Positions 58,512-64,000 of a stretch of 64,000 nt of DNA are shown piece by piece; the first letter of the stretch is position 1, and every line of letters begins with the position of its first letter. Position numbers and translations under genes: made by a program. The notes under the pieces are model-generated. The model was not told the DNA's origin. It ran no database searches and saw only the letters and a list, made by a program, of their open reading frames with translations. The stretch is from Aureliella helgolandensis (lineage in GTDB: Bacteria > Planctomycetota > Planctomycetia > Pirellulales > Pirellulaceae): NCBI RefSeq assembly GCF_007752135.1, contig NZ_CP036298.1, forward strand, positions 6,014,859 through 6,078,858, in the 5' to 3' direction.

Positions 58512-59072
58512 ATGAGCCCCAATTCCCCCAAGCAGTGGTTCAAACTCGAAGAACAATTCTTCAACAACGTCGATCAACAATTACTCGCCAAACTGCGCGG
58601 CGAAGTGCAGACCGCTGAGACCGCTGAAACGATCATGCGAGTCACGGGCATTACCGACGCCGAGCTGGCCCAAGAAATCGCGGCCATCAACATTACCATC
58701 GATACCCTGGCCGCCTTCCGCCTCGTTCCCTTGGTCGCCGTAGCCTGGGCAGACGATAGAGTGGAAGAGAACGAGCGCGATGCAATTTGTCTAGCTGCAG
58801 AGAAATCGGGCATTGCGGCCGACGAGCCCGCTATGGAACTGCTCAAAGTCTGGACGAGGCAGCGCCCCGGTCCCGAACTCCTCGATACCTGGTGTGAGTA
58901 CTCCAAAGCGCTGTGTAGCGGGCTCGAAGAGTCCCACCGCACCAAGCTCAAAGAAGAGATCTTGTCACAGGTCAAAGCGGTTGCCCAAGCCAGTGGCGGC
59001 GTCATCGGATTCGGGAGCATCAGCGCTCACGAAAAAGAGGTGATCGCCCGAGTCGAAGCTGCGTTGGCCTAG
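58512..59072 (+). CDS. TerB-like protein
   Basis: A 186-residue all-helical protein. The stretch LVPLVAVAWADDRVEENERDAICLAAEKSGI matches the tellurite-resistance TerB fold, with acidic residues at the metal-like positions (ADDRVEENE). The N-terminal 60 residues (QWFKLEEQFFNNVDQQLLAKLRGE, TAETIMRVTGITDAELAQ) are a separate helical segment. TerB domains bind metals and often associate with membranes or stress systems. No ter partner genes are nearby. Confidence 0.75.
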   Translation: MSPNSPKQWFKLEEQFFNNVDQQLLAKLRGEVQTAETAETIMRVTGITDAELAQEIAAINITIDTLAAFRLVPLVAVAWADDRVEENERDAICLAAEKSGIAADEPAMELLKVWTRQRPGPELLDTWCEYSKALCSGLEESHRTKLKEEILSQVKAVAQASGGVIGFGSISAHEKEVIARVEAALA

Positions 59073-59692
59073 CCGACACGGCCAATTCACTCCCTGCACC
59101 TATCTTTCTTCCCGTCGCCCTGGCCGGCTACTTTTCCTCCGCAGAAAAGCTTGGCTAGGGTGCAGTTGGTCCAGGATGTTGGTGAGCCATTGCCTCAACT
59201 CCCGCGCGTGCCTGCGTCCATTTCAAGCACAAGCCAGCCCCCTGCCTGCCCCGCGCGCAGGCGGACTCAGCCACTTCTGATCCACGCGGAATACGCGTTT
59301 CCCCCCGATTGTGATGCTTGCCGCAAAGCGTTGGCCCCTTGGCTTGTGGATGGGTATGCGGTTTTTGTTTTGCTGTGAACAGAGCCCCCAATCCTCTCAC
59401 TGCGCCAATCACACTGCGGCAACCACACTGCCTGGCTCACCGGCCGGCAAGACTGGAACCCACCGTGTGTCAGCCGGGACGGATTCCTGGCCGCTGCCAT
59501 TCAAAGCGGAGTGCGATTCTAGCACTGGATTTGCAGATGCCCTTGAAGCAGCAACCTGTCATGCGGTGGTCTACTATTGCAAATAGGCTGCCGAGGAACG
59601 GGTGGCAATTGCCTGGGCAGAGCCGCTTCCGCCGGGCTTGCTCCAGCCGGATCAAATTCCTGGGGGCCAAGTCGTGCGACGTTCTAAGGCCG

Positions 59693-59714
59693 CGTGGACG
59701 GTGCGTGGACGGTG
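59693..59714. repeat. 11-bp tandem duplication in the long 59-kb spacer
   Basis: CGTGGACGGTG is repeated at 59693-59703 and 59704-59714. The spacer 59073-59926 (854 bp) is the longest gene-free stretch in the window. Its open frames on both strands look like random, Arg/Pro-rich translations, and no RNA gene was recognised. Confidence 0.7.
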
Positions 59715-59926
59715 CGTGAACGCAACGTAAGCCAGCTCTCTCTAGCCGCTAGAGTCGACGCAGCTCGCACAATCGACCGCGAACTGCTCCATTGTCAGAC
59801 TTTCTTAGGTCCAAGTATTCGACTCGGCCGCTTTTCGCGTGCTACGTTTCCCACGGACGCAAGTCCGAGCTGACCATGGAGGTTAGTTCTAAAGGACGCT
59901 TGTGGATTTAAGCGGGACGCTTCGGG

Positions 59927-62578
59927 ATGAAGGCGCAACACGGAAAGTTGAATTCTAGAATTTCGCGCTGCAGGACTGCACGCGATAGATCGGCGTGCGC
60001 CGGTTGGTTCCTAGCCGCCTGCTTCTGCGTTTGCTTCTCTTCCTGCGCCAAACTCTCGCTGCCCGCCATCGATCCCTCAGGGCAGAGCATCTTCCTCCCA
60101 TATCCCAATTCAACACAGGTCCGGCCAATTGTCAGTCGAGACGGGCAACCCGGATTGCTTCCAGCCCCGGCCTTTACAACCCCTCCAACTCCTCCGCCAT
60201 GCTTAGATGGTAGTACCGACAGCTCGGGCTTCTGCAACCTACTCGACCATAAAAAAGGGCATATCAAACAGAAGTTCGAAAATCTGCACTCCTCGCCCGG
60301 CAAGGCGGGTGAAATTCAACTGACTCCACTGCGAGTCGTCGCTCCCGTAGGCGGCGAGGTTGTCTTGATGGCTGGCATCTGTGGTCCCGATGGTCACCTG
60401 GTCAATCGCGAACCCTTGGAATGGATGCTGTCCCCCGATAGCGTAGGGACGTTCATCGAAGTTGGGGACGATCAAACCAGCGTGCTGACCAGTCTGTTGC
60501 ATCCGCGCGACCCGAAAGTGGAAAAGCTAGATGTTGATTTTGCCCGCGGTCGGACCAGCCACAAAGCGACCAAAATCACTCGCGGCTCCCCCCAATGCAA
60601 TGACGATATCGAACTCCGAGAGGGCCAAACCTGGCTCAGCATCTCCTCCCCGAGTGAGGGCATCAGCCGGGTGACCGTCCTGGCGCCGGAGAGTCAGATT
60701 TGGGATCGCCGACGGCAGACAGCCACCGTGTATTGGGTCGATGCTCAATGGCAATTCCCCCAGCCCGCTACCGCCCGGAGTGGCTCTCCCGTGCAATTGG
60801 TCACCCGTGTTACGAAGGCAGAAAATTTAGTACCCGCCGAGGATTGGTTGGTCAAATATACGATTGTCGATCCCAGCGTGGCTGCCTTCACTCCAGCCAC
60901 GGGTGGCAACGAATTGATTGCCAAGGTGAACAGTGACGGTCAAGCCATTGCCAACTTGGTCGCCGGCCCCAATGGTCGCGGTACAACCGCCATCCTCATC
61001 GATGTCGTTCGGCCAGCCCAACCGTCGGATAACCTTCCCGAACTTCGACTGGGCAGTGGACAATCGCTGGTCACCTTCAGTGCCCCGGGTTTAGCGCTGC
61101 AAGCCTTCGGCCCCCAGCAGGGCGCGCTGGGCGAACCACTCACGTATGTCGCGAGCCTAGGAAACCCGGGCGATGTGGATGTAGAGAATGCGCAGCTACG
61201 CATGCTGATCCCCGAAGGTACACGGGCCCTGAGCGTCGTCCCCAATGCGCAAACCCAAACAAACACGGGGATCATTTGGGACCAGGGTACGCTGGCTTCC
61301 GGTCGGCAGTTGGATGTCGAAGTGGTCTTAGAAGCGTTTCGCGTGGAGACCTTCCAAGTGGTCTTCGAAGCACGCGGTGAACCCTCTCTGAACGCGCAAA
61401 AGACCGTCGGTACCGAGATCGTCGAAGCCTCAGTAGAAGCCCGCTTTGAACCTGCGGGAGGCATTGCAGAGGCTGAGGTTGGAAGCACGGTCCTGTACGA
61501 GATCGAGATCAAGAACACCAGTCGCCAGACACTGACCGACCTTCGATTGCTGCTGGAGTCCTCCCCCGGTCTCCCCGAAGCCTCACAAGGACAAAACACG
61601 GTTGAACAGCGCATTGCGGTGATTCGCCCCGGTGAAACGCATCGCGTGGGCGTCAACTTCCGCATCCAACAGCAAGGCCAGCATTCCGCGAGTCTCAAAG
61701 TCCTTACCGGGGAAAAGCTGCTCGCCGAAAAATCCTCGAACATCCAAGGCCTACCAGCCCGTCCCAAACAGCCTGACATCGGGATTAGCATCGAATTCCC
61801 ACAGACGATCCAGGCCGGCTCGATCAACAACGCCGTAATCACCCTACGCAATCCCGGAGAGGTTAAGCTCACCGATATCAAAGTCAATTTGACGCTCGAT
61901 CCCTCGCTGCGAGCAACTCAGGTCGATCGCGACAATCTCTCCCGCTTCCAACTCGGCGCCGATGGCAATACGGCTGTCTGGCAAGCCCGGGACTTGCTTC
62001 CGCGATTGTCGGGCGATAGCGGGGACATGATCTGGCAGCTATTCGTGACTCTACAATCTCGTGCAGCCGTGCAGCAGGGAACACTCCGCGTCTCCGTTAC
62101 CGCTGCCGAAGGGGTGCAGGCAGAAGCTTCCACCAACTTCGCTGCAATCAGCCGTACCGTGGATCCACCCGCCCCAGTAACCCCTCCAGCCCCCACCGAG
62201 CGAACCGGAGCGTGGCGACTGATCCTGAACGGACTGGGGAATCCCACCACGGTCAACAAAGAATATCGCTATGCATTATCAGTAAGAAATGAACAGAATC
62301 AAATCGATCGCAATCTGCACTTGGAAATGCGACTCAGCGAGGGCGTCCGGTTCCTGGGCGTCACCAGCAATGGGGCAACCGTGCAACATCGTTTCGGAAG
62401 TGACGGGACCATCACCTTCCCTGTCGTAAACTCCGTGCGTGCCAACGAACAATTGGAATACACAATCGTCGTGGTTCCCACAGTGCCACAAACCATGCTA
62501 CTCCGAGCACGGGCATACTCCGATGGCCGTCCTGAAGCGGTCGAGACGCTTGAGCAAACAACCGTCAACCCTCAGTAG
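59927..62578 (+). CDS. DUF11-type lipoprotein
   Basis: An 883-residue protein with a lipoprotein-like leader (AGWFLAACFCVCFSSC; lipobox FSSC). A Pro-rich stretch and a Cys-containing region (PPPCLDGSTDSSGFCNLL) follow. From residue ~400 the rest consists of several DUF11/Ig-like beta-sandwich repeats with the family phrases GEPLTYVASLGNPGDVDVENAQLRMLIPEGTRALS, VLYEIEIKNTSRQTLTDLRL, INNAVITLRNPGEVKLTDIKVN and KEYRYALSVRNEQNQIDRNL. DUF11 proteins are surface or envelope adhesion/structural proteins of planctomycetes. No catalytic motif is seen. Confidence 0.88.
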   Translation: MKAQHGKLNSRISRCRTARDRSACAGWFLAACFCVCFSSCAKLSLPAIDPSGQSIFLPYPNSTQVRPIVSRDGQPGLLPAPAFTTPPTPPPCLDGSTDSSGFCNLLDHKKGHIKQKFENLHSSPGKAGEIQLTPLRVVAPVGGEVVLMAGICGPDGHLVNREPLEWMLSPDSVGTFIEVGDDQTSVLTSLLHPRDPKVEKLDVDFARGRTSHKATKITRGSPQCNDDIELREGQTWLSISSPSEGISRVTVLAPESQIWDRRRQTATVYWVDAQWQFPQPATARSGSPVQLVTRVTKAENLVPAEDWLVKYTIVDPSVAAFTPATGGNELIAKVNSDGQAIANLVAGPNGRGTTAILIDVVRPAQPSDNLPELRLGSGQSLVTFSAPGLALQAFGPQQGALGEPLTYVASLGNPGDVDVENAQLRMLIPEGTRALSVVPNAQTQTNTGIIWDQGTLASGRQLDVEVVLEAFRVETFQVVFEARGEPSLNAQKTVGTEIVEASVEARFEPAGGIAEAEVGSTVLYEIEIKNTSRQTLTDLRLLLESSPGLPEASQGQNTVEQRIAVIRPGETHRVGVNFRIQQQGQHSASLKVLTGEKLLAEKSSNIQGLPARPKQPDIGISIEFPQTIQAGSINNAVITLRNPGEVKLTDIKVNLTLDPSLRATQVDRDNLSRFQLGADGNTAVWQARDLLPRLSGDSGDMIWQLFVTLQSRAAVQQGTLRVSVTAAEGVQAEASTNFAAISRTVDPPAPVTPPAPTERTGAWRLILNGLGNPTTVNKEYRYALSVRNEQNQIDRNLHLEMRLSEGVRFLGVTSNGATVQHRFGSDGTITFPVVNSVRANEQLEYTIVVVPTVPQTMLLRARAYSDGRPEAVETLEQTTVNPQ

Positions 62579-62665
62579 AGCAGCAAGACGCGGCCACGTA
62601 GCTAGGCGTGAAGAAAGAAGTGCCCTCAACGGATGGCATTGATTGCGTTCTGCCTCATGCGGATC

Positions 62666-62716
62666 CTCCAACGCTACCAGAGCTTGGACCAGTTGCCCAA
62701 TCGGAGTCGTTGCTGC
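62666..62716 (-). pseudogene. Inverted fragment of the adjacent secreted-protein gene
   Basis: The reverse complement matches 63443-63494 of the gene to the right at about 48 of 52 positions. In that frame it would read QQR.. then IGQLVQALVALE, as in the neighbour's IGQLVQALAALE, but it lacks one base and has no flanking frame. It lies in the spacer 62579-62948. Confidence 0.65.
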
Positions 62717-62948
62717 TTCGGTGCGATTCGGGGGGGGTGGATTCCAGGTCCAATTTGAAAATGCAAGTAATTCGACAAGCCGCCCTACTGCGGGTTACGA
62801 TACCAACAGTCCGTATCCTGGCAGTCACGTATCTTGGCAAGCACAAAGCGTAGCAGTCACGATTTTCACGCGCAGCAGAAATCCCCCTGGAGCCTGCTCC
62901 CTCAATTCACAACCTCGTCCAGCATTCCATTGAGCCGTAGCTTCCTCC

Positions 62949-64000
62949 ATGCAAACTTTTCCATGCCAACATGCCTCAACATTTCAGCTGGCCCCGTCGG
63001 GCACTAGGCTGCCTTGGAGAAGAGGCTGGTCCTGGAACTCCGCCTGGCTATGTCTCATGCTGTGCATCGCCGCAGTTTCGATTCCCCCCTCCCACTTGGC
63101 TGCGCAATCCGATGTCGTTGCATCTGCTATCGAAGCTGAACCCCATCTAGCGGACAGCGACCAAGTCCAAGTTGTGACCGGGAGTGCCAAATTTGCTACG
63201 CTCTGGCATCCCCAGGGAGTCGCCCAATACGCCGGAACCATCATTGATTTTGATGCCAATCTGCTTGTTCTGAGGACTCCAGATAACCAGGAGATGCAAT
63301 TTCAGAGCGATCGCGTGCTCCACATCGCATTTCAATGGCGGAAGGACGAAGCGCGGCAAGCCAGCGATTTGGTGGCGGACCGCCAATACCAGGCAGCAGT
63401 CACCGCCATCCAATCGGCCTATAAGAGTGGAATTCCGCAGTGGCAGCAACGAATCCTGATTGGGCAACTGGTCCAAGCTCTAGCAGCGTTGGAGAAGTCC
63501 CGCACCGCAGGAGTGCTATTCCTGAACCTCGCCGATGCCCACCCTCCAGCCATGCTCTACGCAGACATGCCACTCTGCTGGACAGCCCGTGAGCCCGATG
63601 CGGCGTTGCTGAAAACTGCCCTAGACTGGTTGAATAGCGATTCGGAATCCGCGCAACTCCTGGGGGCCAGCTGGCTACTGATGGGCCCTCACAGATCGCA
63701 AGCAGAAGAAGCACTGCGGAAACTGAAATCCTCAGAGAATTCAACGGTTTCTCAGCTGGCAGCCGCTCAGGCATGGCGGTCCGTTCCTCCCCCTGACACA
63801 ATGAAGTATCTCGCGGAATGGTTCGAGTTCCGTGATGGACTGCTCGAACCTCTCCAGCTGGGACCTAGCGAATTCTTAGCCGAGCGTTTAATGCGCATCG
63901 GTCAAGACGAATTGGCGATAGGACAATGGGTGCGTATCGGAACGATCCATCGCGATCGCTACCACCGCGCAGCCGCTGCTCTCAACTCTGCCGCTCAGCA
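62949..64000 (+). CDS. Secreted protein of unknown function, N-terminal part
   Basis: Open from ATG 62949 to the right window edge, at least 350 residues. The N-terminus has Arg residues (WRRGWSWN) before a hydrophobic core (AWLCLMLCIAAVSIPPSHLAA), so it is probably exported. The mature part begins with a short beta-rich domain (VQVVTGSAKFATLWHPQG, GTIIDFDANLLVLRTPDN), then becomes helical with repeated Ala/Leu-rich units (DRQYQAAVTAIQSAYKSG, WQQRILIGQLVQALAALEK), like TPR-type scaffolds. No enzyme motif is seen. It follows the DUF11 lipoprotein on the same strand. Confidence 0.78.
   Translation, partial: MQTFPCQHASTFQLAPSGTRLPWRRGWSWNSAWLCLMLCIAAVSIPPSHLAAQSDVVASAIEAEPHLADSDQVQVVTGSAKFATLWHPQGVAQYAGTIIDFDANLLVLRTPDNQEMQFQSDRVLHIAFQWRKDEARQASDLVADRQYQAAVTAIQSAYKSGIPQWQQRILIGQLVQALAALEKSRTAGVLFLNLADAHPPAMLYADMPLCWTAREPDAALLKTALDWLNSDSESAQLLGASWLLMGPHRSQAEEALRKLKSSENSTVSQLAAAQAWRSVPPPDTMKYLAEWFEFRDGLLEPLQLGPSEFLAERLMRIGQDELAIGQWVRIGTIHRDRYHRAAAALNSAAQ

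Noticed and set aside
59311-59719. Short frames of 75-133 residues in the 59-kb spacer
   Set aside because: Arg/Pro/Cys-rich compositions on both strands with no family motif or ribosome site.
62643-62933. A 96-residue plus-strand frame before the last gene
   Set aside because: It starts inside the inverted fragment and shows no family pattern; the Gly/Ser stretch arises from a run of G.
63400-63801. A 133-residue minus-strand frame in the last gene
   Set aside because: Antisense to the secreted-protein frame, which is open to the window edge and has a signal peptide.

Overview
The window reads as chromosomal DNA of a planctomycete, most likely of the Pirellulaceae (Rhodopirellula/Blastopirellula-like). 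This is inferred from gene content: two secreted formylglycine sulfatases, three DUF1080-type secreted proteins or domains, a DUF1080/sorbosone-dehydrogenase fusion, a NagB/PIG-L fusion, a SufR-SufC-SufB-SufD-Rieske cluster, monomeric NADP isocitrate dehydrogenase, an S10 carboxypeptidase, and many exported proteins with long Pro/Ala-rich linkers. Genes are interleaved on both strands in short operons, spacers are often 300-850 bp, and GTG/TTG starts are common. No rRNA, tRNA, CRISPR array, integrase, transposase or phage gene was recognised.

Layout. 1-9.5 kb: truncated DoxX-like gene, EVE-domain protein, monomeric isocitrate dehydrogenase, S10 carboxypeptidase, a duplicated ~180-bp repeat, a membrane-anchored unknown and a PilZ-like protein. 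9.5-15 kb: iron-sulfur assembly island on the minus strand (sufR-like regulator, sufC, sufB, sufD, Rieske ferredoxin). 15-23 kb: secreted beta-propeller, Nramp-related transporter lacking the usual metal motifs, alanine dehydrogenase with mtnA, isochorismatase-like hydrolase, CoA-binding protein. 23-31.5 kb: sulfatase, DUF1080/glucose-sorbosone dehydrogenase fusion, SGNH hydrolase, and a sodium:solute symporter flanked by two small membrane proteins. 31.5-40 kb: pyrB, asparagine synthetase, second sulfatase, SDR, aroB, ThrE-like exporter. 40-46 kb: double alpha/beta-hydrolase coupled to tsaD, a pair of bacterial PH-domain genes (the first frameshifted by a 10-bp duplication), DUF971 protein and a frameshifted degenerate protein kinase. 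46-59 kb: secreted toroid-like protein, diadenylate cyclase, FmdB-type zinc ribbon, CBM9-like protein, tadA, DUF1080 protein, VanZ-like protein, DNA polymerase III delta-prime, LpxL-like acyltransferase, NagB/PIG-L fusion, TerB-like protein. 59-64 kb: DUF11-type lipoprotein and a truncated secreted protein.

How the genes work together. Much of the window is housekeeping (Fe-S assembly, t6A and inosine tRNA modification, pyrimidine, shikimate and asparagine synthesis, replication clamp loading) mixed with secreted polysaccharide and sulfate-ester catabolism (sulfatases, DUF1080 proteins, esterase-like hydrolases, amino-sugar deaminase/deacetylase). The feature that runs through the whole window is an abundance of near-identical short tandem duplications (10-21 bp units). 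Most lie in spacers, but some are inside genes, where one keeps frame and one breaks it. The most promising leads for undescribed biology are the symporter with two putative accessory membrane proteins, the Nramp-like transporter without DPGN/MPH motifs, and the two frameshifted genes.
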